Shown here piece after piece: positions 9,041-19,575 of a stretch of DNA of 64,000 bases. Under the pieces are notes generated by a model. The model did no database searches, was not told where the DNA came from, and saw nothing but the letters and a program-made list of their open reading frames with translations. The stretch is taken from contig CANXME010002095.1 in NCBI GenBank assembly GCA_948144175.1, forward strand, positions 310,001 through 374,000. Reading direction: 5' to 3'. Position 1 is the first letter of the stretch; each line of letters begins with the position of its first letter. This stretch comes from Closterium sp. NIES-65. Lineage: Eukaryota; Streptophyta; Zygnematophyceae; Desmidiales; Closteriaceae. A program made the position numbers and the translations under genes.

Positions 9041-9640
9041 CTAGCATCGTACAGAAGCGTTGATGATCACCAGGCGGAAGTGCCTTGATAAAGATATCAG
9101 CAGTGTTGGCCTGAGAGGCCACGTAAGCAAGGCGCAGCTGACCACGCTTCTACAGCTCACAAGCAAGGAAGTAGCGAAGAGCAATATGCTTCGTTCGGTG
9201 CTCCAGTCTATGCTCCCAACACAAGGCCAGCATGGCCTTGTTGTCTACCTACAAAACTGGAGGAGAACCAGGCGGCTCTCCTAGGTCAGTCAGCAGGTAG
9301 GTGAGCCACCGTAGCTCTTGTGCAGCCATGGCCCCCGCGTAGATCTCAGCCTCACAGCTGGAGCCGAGAACAGAAGACGAGCGGGTAGACTGCCACGAAA
9401 CACATCCACAGCCAAGGCTGCAGGTATAACCCTGTGATGACCGCTGCGTAGCCTGGTCATCAGCCCAAGAAGCGTCTGCGTGACCTGTGAGGACCACTCA
9501 ACGTCGCCCTCCAAGCACTAGCCCCATGCTCGACGTACTGCACAAGTAGCACAACACCCTCTTTGCTGCAGCCATGTGCTCTGGTCGGTGTCTCCCACGA
9601 GCAACATAGCGTGCCAAGATGCATAGAGGGTATGCAAGGT
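9041..9640 (-). pseudogene. Element B RNase H, frameshifted
   Basis: Minus-strand reading gives ADASWADDQATQ, SCEAEIYAGAMAAQ and the LLTDLGEPPGSPPV block of the family RNase H. The frame breaks after about 9,249, and the C-terminal segment with the third acidic residue is only recognisable in other frames. The stretch joining it to the RT also changes frame near 9,500-9,645. RNase H would remove the RNA template during cDNA synthesis; this copy cannot make a full domain. Confidence 0.78.
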
Positions 9641-9644
9641 CAGG

Positions 9645-10548
9645 TCAAGTGCAGGTCATCAGGTACATGAGGCAGCCAACAAGCTCTGGGTACGGGCCAT
9701 TCGGCTCTACGGACTCATCCGAAGGCAGAGCTGAGAGCGAGTGGTGAGTAGACAGAGGAGTGGCCCGAGGCGAGGAGTACGTGAAGTCGAAGCGCTGAAG
9801 AACCTGCTGCACCATGTGTGACCGAGTCACGGTAATGGTGCGCTGTGCTCTGTCCCGACTGATCTGCAAGCCATGGTAGCTGCGCAGTTCACCCAAGTCT
9901 GTGCACGTGTGTCTCTTCTGCAGCTCGGACTTCACGTGGGCGAGTCCAGCAGTGTCAGCAATGGCAAAGACCAAGTCGTGGACGTACACGATGATGTAGA
10001 ACAGCGTCAAAGAGGTGTTAGTGGGCAGAAACAGCGACGGGTTGGCTGTAGAAGGAGCAAACCCAAGAGCCGCAAGTGTAGTCCTCAGTGTGTCGTGCCA
10101 CTCACGGGGCGCCTGGCAGAGACCGTAGACTGGCCGCCGGAGGCTCCACTGGGTACCAGCAGGAAACGACCCAGTGAAGCCAGGTGGGCGGTGCAGCCAG
10201 ATCTCCTCGTGCAGGCTGCTCTGCAGGAAAGCTGTGCTCAAGTCAAGAGAGTGAAGCTCGTAGTCGCGCTGAGCGGCTATGTGCAGCAGCACCCGAAGAG
10301 TGGTCATCTTCAGGGTGGGAGATAAGGTCTGAAAGTAGTCAACTCCCTACCACTGACTGAAGCCTCGAGCCAAGTAACGCGCCTTGAAGACAGGCGGAGA
10401 ACCCGGCGGCCGCTTTACCATGAAAATCCACATGCCATTGACGATGTTCGCCCCAGGTGAATGAACCTCGTCGACGTAGGTGCCTGTGGACTTCCAGGAA
10501 GCCATCTCTGCGTCCATGGGTGATGGTCACTGAGACGAGTAGGGACAC
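9645..10548 (-). pseudogene. Element B reverse transcriptase, inactive site YVHD
   Basis: Minus-strand frames show the copia RT blocks (LDLSTAFLQ, VYGLCQAPREW, YSSPRATPL, CLMYLMTCT). The catalytic YVDD reads YVHD at about 9,975-9,986, so polymerase chemistry would be lost. A TAG at 10,347-10,349 interrupts the GFSQ motif: copies G and D have CAG or CAC there, and an adjacent CGG also became TGG. A TGG-to-TGA stop lies upstream near 10,530. Element E carries the same YVHD and TAG, so they predate the segmental duplication. Confidence 0.85.
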
Positions 10549-10605
10549 TCGATCGCCTCAGCGTACGATCGAGGAGTCAGGATGTCTAATGCATCCGGGT
10601 CTTCC

Positions 10606-11952
10606 TCAGAGGCAATCAGCATGGACACGAGATGAGGCAAAGCAGCAGAAAAACACTGCCTGCCTGTCCTCAAGGACGTCCGTGCTAAGAGCACACTCAC
10701 CCCTGACGGACGGAGAACAGACAGACTTAGACTCAGCAACAAGACTAGCAGCGTAGTCTAGACAACAGCAAGCAGCAAAGTCGACAAGCTCAGCAACAAG
10801 GGCAGATGCAAAAGTGGACTCAAAGGAAGGGTAAGTGACAACAGTAGCCAAGAGACGCGTGACAGTAGGACTGGCAGCATGAAGAGAGTCAGACTCCGGG
10901 TCAGCAAGAGTAGGAGGAGAGGACTCTGGAAGAGATGGCAACGGGCCACGCAGAGGAGCAGTGGAAGGACGCAGTGCCATCTGGTGTGTGCTTGGGACCG
11001 GAGGAGGACGCGGACGCGCAGCACAACTACTTTTGCGAGCAGCACGAACAGGCAACGCACGACGAGACGCAGGCTCACGACGCTCAGCAAGACCTCAAGT
11101 AGGACCAGTGTAGGGAGAAGGAGCAGGCAGGGGGGAGGTGGGCTGTAATAGTGACCGCGACTAGACCGGATGTGGACACTCTAAGGGAGGAGCAGGACCA
11201 GTGGAGGGCGCGAGAACAAGAACCTCCTCAAGGAGCGGAACAAAGTACGGCCGCGGCCGCGCTGCGCCTCCACAACCAACAGGGAGAGCACCAGTACCCC
11301 CAGCGGCAGCACCAGCGCCAACACTACCTCCAGCTCCAACAGCGCCAACCCCAGCACCCTCAGAAGTAGCAGCGCCAGCAGCACCACCCGTGCCAACACC
11401 CGCAGCAGCTCCGGTTCCAGTAGCTCCAGCACCTCCAGCTCCAGCAAGACAGTGAGCTCCAGTACCGCCAGTAGCTTTAGCAGTACGTCCACCAGGACCA
11501 ACTCCAGCAGCCCCAACAGCACCCCAAGTCCCAGCAGCTCCAGTACCATCAGTACGAGCACCTCAAGGACAAGCAGCAATAGTAGCACCTCTAGCTCCAG
11601 CAGCACGCCTCAAGCATCGGGCAAACCACTCGCGCAGCTCCTAAGGAGAGAGTAGCTCCCGCCTCGACGAAGCACTGCGAGAGGCCACACAAGCAGACCC
11701 AGCACCCCCAGGCTCCGCACCCCCAGGCTCAGCACCCCCAGACTCAGCATCCCAAGGCTCAGCACCCCCAGACTCAGCACCCCCAGGCTCAGCACCCCTA
11801 GACTCAGCACCCCTAGGCTCCGCACCCCTAGACTCAGTACCCCCAGGCTCCGCACCCCCAGGCTCAGCACCTCCAGGCCCGGCACCCGCAGGCTCAGCAC
11901 CTCTAGCAGCACCAGAGTCAACAGCTACCTTGTCAGGCTCGACTGCGTCTAC
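10606..11952 (-). pseudogene. Element B integrase-RT linker with tandem repeats
   Basis: Low-complexity linker of the pol polyprotein. It starts (element sense) with an array of 15-bp units for EPGGA-like pentapeptides (about 11,695-11,905). A long Ala/Gly/Val-rich section and then a Ser/Pro-rich segment follow, leading into the conserved LEDRQ motif. Several frame changes are visible. Its length and repeat count differ from A, D and G, as expected of slippage-prone sequence. Confidence 0.7.
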
Positions 11953-12723
11953 CTAGGACATACCTGACGGGGCAGGACCCTGAGGGGGGAGGGGGTCTAC
12001 CGGGGGAGGACCTGGCGCAAGGAAGAGCGGCGGCGGGGGGAGGGGTGCAGTGCGGTAGGGGAAGAGACGGTAGTAAGGCACCGACTCGTCAAAGGTGACG
12101 TCCTGGGAGGACAGAACACTGCGCGAGGTGGGGTGGTAAAACTGCCACCCAGGCGTATCACGGGGGAAGCCAAGGAAGACGCAGGGAACAGCACGGGGGG
12201 ACAGCTTGTCTGCAGACAAGTCGCGGACAAACGCCCAAGATCCCCGGACCCGAAACGCAGACGCATCGCCAACCTTCCCCGTCCACCGCAAGGTGGGGGA
12301 GGTCTCTGGCAAGGAGACCCGGGGCTGAAGGTTGAGCTGATGCGCTGCACACTGAAATGCAAACGGCCACAGAAAATGGGGGGCAACCGCATGGATCACG
12401 GACGTACGAGCGACGTCCATGGCCATGCCAATGCGGCGCTCAGCAGTCCCATTTTGCTGTCGAGAAGCCGGAAGCGTGAAGGTCTGGCGGATGCCCTGTA
12501 CACGACAGAAGGCTCCCAGACGGGCAGAGGAAAACTCCCCGCCCCTGTCAGAGTGCAGACGCAGAACACGAAAGTCCGAGCCGAAACTCGCTCTGAGCTG
12601 GAGACGAGCTGCGCGGATCTAGTCGATCAACACCTCAGTGACGTCACCCTTGCTGCGCAAGGGGAACATCGTCATGTAACGTGAGTAGTCGTCAACCACC
12701 AATAGGAAGTAACGCTTGTGACC
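11953..12723 (-). pseudogene. Element B integrase core, interrupted by stops
   Basis: Downstream of the TAG at 12,724 the frame continues through the DDYSRY segment and a W-to-stop change (TAG near 12,617, where E and D keep TGG). It then covers the catalytic Asp in LHSDRGGEF, the Glu in the NGTAERR motif and the C-terminal FLWPFA, KVGDASAFRV and VFLGFP blocks. The ORF ends at a TAG (11,953-11,955) where D has CAG. The two stops at 12,617 and 12,724 are absent from E, so they arose after the duplication. Confidence 0.82.
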
Positions 12724-13620
12724 CTAGCCACGGACGCGGACGGTGCCCCACACGTCCATGTGAAGAGTCTCCAGCGGAGCCTCTGTCGCAGGAAACTCAG
12801 AGGAGTGAGGGGCGACACGCTGCCGCCCCTCGATGCAGGGAACGCAGGAAGGGGAAGGCCCCGGAGGTAGGGGAGGGAGAGACTGGGGGAGACCATAGAC
12901 AAGGACACGGGAGGCCATGCCTTGGAGACGAGGCAGGGATGGGTGACCAAGACAGTGGTGCCAAAGGAGAGTCTGGTGGGACAGGAGACGACACGAGCAG
13001 GGAGCAGACTCAGGACCAGACCTGGACGCTGCAGCAAACACCTGACTCGACGCAGCTACCTGACCAGACTCAGCAACCGGAGGAGACTCAGTAGTCAGTG
13101 TGTACAGGCTCGACCCCGGCCCACGGGTAAACGTGGCCAAGTGTCGGCCCGTCCGAGCACACGTACAGTGGGTCACCCGCTGACTCGCAGGAGTGAACTG
13201 GTCAACCCCCCTATCCTGTAGATCAGCTCCACTCACCAAGTTCGTAGAGAACGAGGGGAGGTAGAGACCTGACAGGGTGCTAGAGGGGGCTGTCGGACAC
13301 GGTAAGACAGTGGAGAAGCTAGCAAGGACAAGACCCCCAGAGGGGTCCACGAGGGAGACCGCAACCGGCCGACTAAGCGGCGTAAGCGTGGTGCAGTCTC
13401 GAAAGAAGGAGCGGGAAGCACCCGAGTCAAGGGTGAATGTGTGTACGGCCTGAGCCGACGTGGTACCTGAGAGACCAGACTCACCAGCTACTGGGGCAGC
13501 AGACGCACTGGCACCTAGAGCAGCAGCCTCACCAGCACCTAGAGCAGCACCCTCAATGCCCGAGTTAGGCGGAACACACAGGTAACAGTCACCCTCATCA
13601 CTAGTAGACACAGCATACAT
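12724..13620 (-). pseudogene. Element B protease and GAG-pre-integrase
   Basis: A 298-codon open stretch starts in the MYAVSTSDEGDCY segment after Gag. It contains the retropepsin site LDSGAS and the flap-side FFRDCTTLTPL block. The GAG-pre-integrase His/Cys module follows (LWHHCLGHPS, CIEGRQR), then the first integrase catalytic Asp (HMDVWG). It ends at a TAG (12,724-12,726) that replaces the CAG kept in element E (55,540-55,542). The protease would mature Gag and Pol. Confidence 0.85.
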
Positions 13621-13742
13621 GGCAGCAAGAATAGCATCATAATCAAGATTAAAGATAGCAACCCCCGCCTTGGACAGCTCTCCCCAGCGAGGGATCTCAG
13701 TGGCGTTAGGGAATTGGTGACGCCACGCGTCCGTCAGGCGGC

Positions 13743-14956
13743 CTAAGCAGCGCTAGGTGGAGTGCGGGCCCCCGCACTGCTCACCAGCGTGGTCGCCAGT
13801 ACAAAGGACGTAGGTGCAGGGTCCAGTACCCCCAACTCGCTGATGCCCAGCGTACCACTCACGAAGCTGCTCGGGGGACGGGGTCTCACGACTGCGCTGC
13901 TGCTGCTGGTGTGGACCACCACCGGAACCACTCCTCTGCGTGGAGCCGCGACCAGCTCCATCGCCGCCGCTCCCGCCGCCACCTCCGCCGCCTCCGCCAC
14001 CTACGCCGCCTCTTCTCCCTCTGCCACCGCCGCCGCCTCCTACGCCTCCACTACTGCCACCGACACCTCCACCCCCGCCACCACTCCCACCACCACCCCC
14101 ACCCCCTCCACTACCTCCACCACCACCTCCACCGCCCCCGCCAGCCCCTCCAGCGCCCTTGCCCCCCTTGCCCTTGCCGGTGCGGCGTCTCACGCTAGGG
14201 GCAGACGCAGCGCCCACCGATTCGAAGCCAACGAGGTCGGCCGCAGCAGCAGAGGCAATAGAGGGCAAGAGGGGGGAGGGGGAACACCCCTTAAAGACGG
14301 GGGTGCGAGGGTCACCACGAGAGGCTCCTACGGCGACTATGCTCTTCTCTGCTGCTAGGAGGCACTCCTCGAGGAGGTCAACGGTAAGTGTGGTGGGGCA
14401 AACTGAGAGGAAGTGGTCCCTAACCAAGCGAAGGGAGTCAGGGAGCCGGGTGACTATGTAGTAGAGGGTGATGTACATAGGGGGGGGGGGGGGGGTTCTT
14501 GGCGCAGAACTCAGCAGGAAGCACATCGCGGTAGCGAGTGTCACTAGTGCGAAGGTGCGTAATGAGGTCAGCGACTGTGGGAAAGGCAGCAAGGTCAGGG
14601 AACAAGTACAACAGCTCTAGGTGGCTAAGAACAGCAGTGGCAGGGGAAGAGTAGCGTGCAACTACAGCGTCGTACAAGGTCTGAGCACTCTTGTACTGAC
14701 TAACGTGCGCACGCTCAGTGGTCGGTAAGTGGCGACGCACAGCAAGACGGGAAGCAGCATCGCGTGTGGCCCACTGTGAGCGAACAATGCTGTCAGCATC
14801 AGTAGGCGGGGCAGGAGAGGCACCGGAGGTGAGATCGAACAGGGAGAGTCCGTCTGCCCTATCGCACTATGGGAACAGCTGGAGGTCATCGACCCAGACC
14901 TCAAAGTCAACAGCACGACCCTTAGCATCAAAGGTAAGGACACTGAGGGTAGCCGT
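13743..14956 (-). pseudogene. Element B Gag, start codon lost and C run out of frame
   Basis: The position of the family Gag start reads ACG instead of ATG (14,954-14,956); E shares this. A TAG (14,867-14,869) replaces a CAG kept in E. The capsid part (YKSAQTLYDAV, LFPDLAAF, AEFCAKN) ends at a C run (G run at 14,480-14,495 on the plus strand). The following LYYIVTRLPDSL segment is in another frame. A tract of about 100 glycine-rich residues follows, then the Cys/His motif CTYVLCTGDHAGEQC. A further TAG (13,753-13,755) sits between HST and RC where D has CAG. Gag would form the particle; this one is dead. Confidence 0.85.
14480..14495. repeat. Homopolymer C/G run in Gag of B (16 bp)
   Basis: Sixteen G on the plus strand. 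The length leaves the upstream and downstream Gag frames out of register. Equivalent runs exist in F, G, D and E. Confidence 0.9.
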
Positions 14957-15670
14957 GACAGCACTGGTATAGCAGGGAGTGATCTCACCAGTCCGAGTGA
15001 GTAGGGCCGGGGCGCGCCGGTAGGAACAGGACTGTAACCGCGGTGGCAGCGGCTCTGCAGTGACAGTATCGGCTCGACGGTAGGGGGGCTCCGCGGCTCG
15101 GCTGCTGGGCGGCTCGGCGGATCGGCTGCTGGGCGGCTCGGCTGCTGGGCGGCTCGGCGGCTCGGCGGCTTGGCTGCTGGGCGGCTCGGCGGCTTGGCTG
15201 CTCGGCTGCTGGGTGGCTCGGATGCTCGGCTGCTGGGCGGCTCAGCGGCGACGGGACCGCTCGGGGCGGCGACGGGGCCGCGAAGGGCGGCGACGTGGCC
15301 GCTAGGGTCGGCGACGGGGCCGTGAAGGGGCCGTAAGGGGCCTAGAGGGGTGGCGACGGGGCCTAGAGGGGCGGCGATGGGGCCGCGAAGGAGCCCCGAA
15401 GGGGCCTAGAGGGGCGGCGACAGGGCCTAGAGGGGCGGCGACGGGGCCGCGAAGTGGCCGCGAGGGGCCTAGAGGGGCGGCAACGGGGTCGTAAGGGACG
15501 GCGATAGGGCCGTAAGGGGTGGCGATGGGGCCACTAAGGGTGGCGCAAGAGGCCTCTAGGAGGGCGCGACGTGAGGGCGGCCTACGGGGCGCGCCTTGGG
15601 CAGGAAAAAATAGTCGAGTTCAGAGGTGGGCCTTCAGAAGCGTTCCCACGAGGGAACCTGCTCTATACCA
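14957..15670 (-). other. GC-rich minisatellite leader and primer-binding site of B
   Basis: Untranslated leader of about 700 bp. It holds an array of GCTGGGCGGCTCGGCGG-type units (about 15,085-15,245) and a second array of ACGGGGCC/TAGAGGGGCGGCG units (about 15,290-15,500). The PBS next to the LTR reads TGGTATAGAGC on the minus strand (15,660-15,670), one base short of the tRNA-Met complement TGGTATCAGAGC. Confidence 0.75.
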
Positions 15671-15800
15671 TGTGAAGAATGAGGAATGAATCAACTAGGA
15701 AAGAGGTGGGTACAAGTAGTAAAACCTAGAAATGTTGTACCCCATATTGTCTACCCCACTACAGCCTACACAGACTATAGCATATAAGTTTGACAGAGGC
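15671..15800 (-). repeat. 5' LTR of B with right target duplication
   Basis: The LTR spans 15,671-15,795 (125 bp). The TSD GAGGC at 15,796-15,800 matches the one at 8,676. Confidence 0.93.
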
Positions 15801-17757
15801 AGTGAAATCTCGACACTCGTAAATGGGCGAGCCTGGACCCTTTACGGGGCACAGTGCCAAAGTGCGGAAAACCAGAACTTAGGAGTACAATGCATTTTTG
15901 TGCAGTAACACCCTGTTACTTACTTAGGCAAGATGCAAACCGATTTGAAAAACACGGCTCCGTAAGTTGCAACATTTGCAACACATGGGAGATGTCTATA
16001 CGCGCCAGTGACGTCACGACTAAACATGAGCATAGTGATCCTCAACCGTGTTGTTCATGGACTTTAGTATATCGAAATGACATTTGCCATGTTATTCATT
16101 TGGATGCTTAGGCTACAAGAGAGTCTGAGAAACATTACGGGGTCTGTTTATCGGATACAACGATCATGTCAAGAGTGATGAACGTCGACAGCGGTGTGAC
16201 AGCCTAGTTTTTTTATTGTGAGGACGTAGGAAGGCCGTAGAGTCTCGGAAATGGCGGCCGGTCGAGTTATCTCTTGCGTTGGTTACACTGGTCATGTCAA
16301 GGGTGATGAACAATACCTAGCAATGACACTCCATGCGGAGCTGCGGGAGGAATTATATCGCCTCCACCTTCTCTCGTGCTTTCCAACGATAGGAGCCCCG
16401 CCCGCACCGCATGCCGATGCAATGTGGTCGAGATTCGACACTAGCACCACCACCATTCCATTCGGGGGGAAGGCTCGACATGCATGGGTGTGCAAGGCAA
16501 ACGGATGACAGGTGGGGTGAGAAAGCGTGCACTGCGATTGATTGATGGGTGATAGGTGGCACGTCGCCTCTTGCATGAATGACTCACGGCACCGCCAATC
16601 AAAACATGCCTCCCCTGTCCTCCCTTCTGTCCTCCCTCCCTCCTCATCTGCTGCCTTCTCCCTATTCCTCCTTCGCTTTCCCTCAGAAATAGATTCAGCT
16701 TCTGCATATTTCCACCTGTTTTCGCTCAGAAAGCTCGTGAGCATACGTCCTCTCCGTTCCCTCTTGCGGCGTTGATCTTCCTCACCACCTTTCTCTCCCC
16801 TGGCTGCGGAGCTTTCTCAATCTTTTTACCTATATTTCTTCACATAGTTCCCTAGTACATCCTATTTTCTAGCCATAGGAACTAGTTTGACCTCGTTCGC
16901 ACAACTACGCAGCACGTGGTGGGCCCTTTTGACCTTAGGTCGGAGTGAATTAAAATGACTGAGATTATTAAAACACGCAAATATAATTGTTTATATTAGA
17001 GTACAAGGGAATATGAAACGACCTAGACTAGCGATGTACTGTAAGGGGTACATTCTCTTATTGCAGCAAATCCCAATCGATCCGAACAGTTACGAACCTG
17101 TTCCCGCCACAATCGTAGCCATTGCAACTGCCCGATGCTTCTGTTCCGACGGTCCAGATGCTACGTAACCTGACGCCACTCTTCGTCAATTCATAATTCA
17201 TAACACATCTTGCCTAGGATCACCACAGGAAGGTTCGCGCAGAGTAAATTGCAGCGGAATTATTAATCTAATGTCAGAGTGAGTATAAAATGACTGAGAA
17301 TATCATAACAAACACATAGATAGGCTTATACAATGGGAATGCACAGCTATATTTACTATTCCTAACAACCATTGTGTGACTGGACCACAATTCATTGAAA
17401 TGAATCTGGCAAATCATTGATTGACGGAAGTTATCAAGAGAGTTCAGTGAATAACACGTTATACAGATGACAAATATTAACTTAATAGATTGTACAGCAT
17501 TCTACAAATGATTCACGAGGCTGGTTTGAAGCTCGGCTTAGAAAGGCTCGGGAGGCTCGGGTTGGCTAGCTGGAAAGCTGCGTTCCGCAACTTCAAGCTC
17601 GAACCTTGGGCTGGTTGCACGTCAGCTTCAAAACCTGCCCTCAACCTGCGCTCAACTTGCGGCAACGTACCGCGCACCTACACTTCACTTACCCTAAACC
17701 TGCGCCATAGCAATGAGGTGCAAACGTAGGCTTTTCAGAACCTACGTCACACACACT
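15801..17757. other. Non-coding flank, duplicated at 58,630
   Basis: No recognised gene; the ORFs are short and lack domain signals. An imperfect direct repeat of about 65 bp (core AAAATGACTGAGA) occurs at about 16,940-17,005 and 17,272-17,338. The whole stretch recurs at 58,630-60,587. Confidence 0.6.
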
Positions 17758-18272
17758 TGTAAAACAGACTAGCTCTGACTACTGGAGGTCTGGAAACTTG
17801 GCTGGAAAGTCTTAGCAGGGCTGCTGGAATTGACTGGATGATGTAAAACTTCACTATGTTTAAGATTAACAAGCCCACTAAAGCACAACTCTATAGGCAT
17901 CACAAACAAGACAGATTGAAAGCTCAAACTAGGCTGATAGACAATGTAACTTCCCTGGTAACTTGGGCACAATCTAGATTGGATGGACCTTGAGTGACTT
18001 TGGGTGCCACATGAGGTGCATGAATAAGAAAACTCTGAATATTTCTGTTATAGCTGATTCTGATGTGTAGAAACCTGTAGAAACTGCCAACACTTCGGTT
18101 TGAAGGCAGCTTTGAACTGTATCGAGTCTTTGGCTGAAATCTGATTGGTGGTGGAACTTTCGAAGTACTTCCTGAAGCCTCTGGTTCATCGCCGACATTC
18201 CCCCTTGCTGCTGCTTGTGTGCAAAGGGCTGGGGCGGCAGAAACTCGATTCTCCAACACTCCCCCTCGCACC
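17758..18272 (-). repeat. 3' LTR and polypurine tract of C
   Basis: LTR 17,758-18,258. On the minus strand the purine tract GCGAGGGGGAG (about 18,259-18,270) precedes the LTR start TGTTGGAGAA. Confidence 0.88.
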
Positions 18273-18310
18273 AGACCCGAAACACACATACACCCATGCT
18301 GATGCTCCTT

Positions 18311-19075
18311 TCACATCTCCTTAGCATACACTTCATGCTGCTGCCCACGTCTCTTCCCCTCACACTCCTCATTCTCCTCAAACTGCTCCACTGCTTCATG
18401 AAGTGTCATGAGGCCTGCTCTTGCCTTGCACATGTTGAATGCATCATCTTGAAGAACCTTGGTCATGAAATCTGCTGCTTGATCAAATGAACGGCAAAAG
18501 TTGATGGCGAGAACTCCCTTCTCTAGTTGCTCACGAATGAAGTGGTACTGCACCTCGATGTGTTTTGTACGCCCATGATGAACCGGGTTCTTGGAAAGAG
18601 CTATGGCTGAAGTGTTGTCCACGTAGAGTGGAGTTGGTAGAGTTTGCGGCTGCCTCAAGTCCTCCAAGAGTCCACGTAACCAGATTGCCTCCCTTGCTCC
18701 TTCTGTCATTGCCATGTACTCAGCTTCGGTTGTTGAAAGTGCCACACAACTTTGCTTGCGTGATTGCCAAGAAACAGCGGCACCACACATGAGGAAGATG
18801 TAGCCGCCGGTAGACTTGCGTGTGCTCAATTCTCCCGCCCAATCTGCATTGGTAAAGCCTTGGAGGGAGCTTGCATGTGGGCTGGCTTGGAAGAGAAGAC
18901 CATGATTAGAAGTACCTTTGAGATACCGAAGAGCTCGCTTGGCTGCATGCATATGAATAGGTGAAGGGGCACTCATGTGTTGAGCTAGCTTAGGTACCGT
19001 GAATGCTAGGTCGGGCCTTGTGCATAGGGCTGCATACATGAGACACCCAACCTGACATCGGTAGAGAGCTAGGTC
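18311..19075 (-). pseudogene. Element C RT C-terminus and RNase H
   Basis: Open frame of about 242 codons: MYAALCTRPDLAF (end of RT), then RNase H with GFTNADWAGE, STTEAEYMAM and YVDNTSAIAL, and the tail QAADFMTKVL. The first RNase H acidic residue reads Asn in this copy but Asp in C-prime (FTDADWA), so it was lost after the duplication. A frameshift near 19,040-19,090 separates it from the preceding RT segment. Confidence 0.88.
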
Positions 19076-19575
19076 TTGTGGGGGTACCTTGGTGAAGTTT
19101 CACCATGATGCTCACTCTCCTCAAGACACAACTCCTCAATGCCCGTGATGTCAAGGCTTGACTCCCTCTCTTCATAGGGCTGATGTGATGACAGAGGGAC
19201 AAAGTTGGAAGGAAGCGGGGTAGGTGATGGCTTGCTATCATCAAGACCAAACCTCTCAAGGACCTTTTGGATGTACCTTTGCTGGAATAGGGAGATGGAC
19301 TGTGACTTACGATCTCTCACAATGTTCATACCAAGATAATGACTTGGCTCACCAAGATCGGTCATCGTGAATGCACTTGTGAGAATACCTTTCACCTTGT
19401 TGAGAAGATCAGGAGAACCTGAGACTGGAAGGAGGTCATTGACATATACCAAGAGCCAAATGTACTCCCCCTCACTCGTGTGCATGAAGTACAGAGCGTT
19501 GTCTCTCATGGACCTTGTGAAACCATGCTTGAAAAGTACTTGCTCAAGAGCATGATACCAAACCCGTGGGGACTA
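19069..19575 (-). pseudogene. Element C RT palm segment with YVND
   Basis: Continues the RT after a TAG (19,573-19,575) in the motif YGLK-stop-SPRVWYHAL, where related elements have Gln. The catalytic YVDD is YVND (about 19,440), expected to abolish activity. The thumb-side block follows (FGLDDSKPSPTPLP), then the frame is lost. The stop and YVND also occur in C-prime. Confidence 0.85.

Larger units (their letters stand above)
8681..15795 (-). mobile_element. Structurally complete Ty1/copia element B (7,115 bp)
   Basis: Both LTRs are present (8,681-8,805 and 15,671-15,795, each 125 bp, about 5 differences). A perfect 5-bp target duplication GAGGC flanks it (8,676-8,680 and 15,796-15,800). 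On the minus strand the order is LTR, PBS, GC-rich leader, Gag, protease, integrase, linker, RT, RNase H, PPT, LTR. It is complete in structure but coding-dead. Gag lacks its ATG, there are multiple TAG stops, the C run in Gag is out of frame and the RT active site reads YVHD. Most of it recurs as element E at 52,315-58,624. Confidence 0.95.

Noticed and set aside
13940..14461. Poly-proline and poly-threonine ORFs opposite the glycine-rich Gag tracts (also 34,528-34,965, 46,788-47,411, 56,577-57,231)
   Set aside because: They are complements of the glycine codons on the wrong strand.
16292..16744. 150-codon minus-strand ORF conserved in both duplicated flanks (also 59,122-59,574)
   Set aside because: Conservation is explained by the recent segmental duplication. 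The protein has no domain signal and changes at the same rate as the surrounding DNA by eye.
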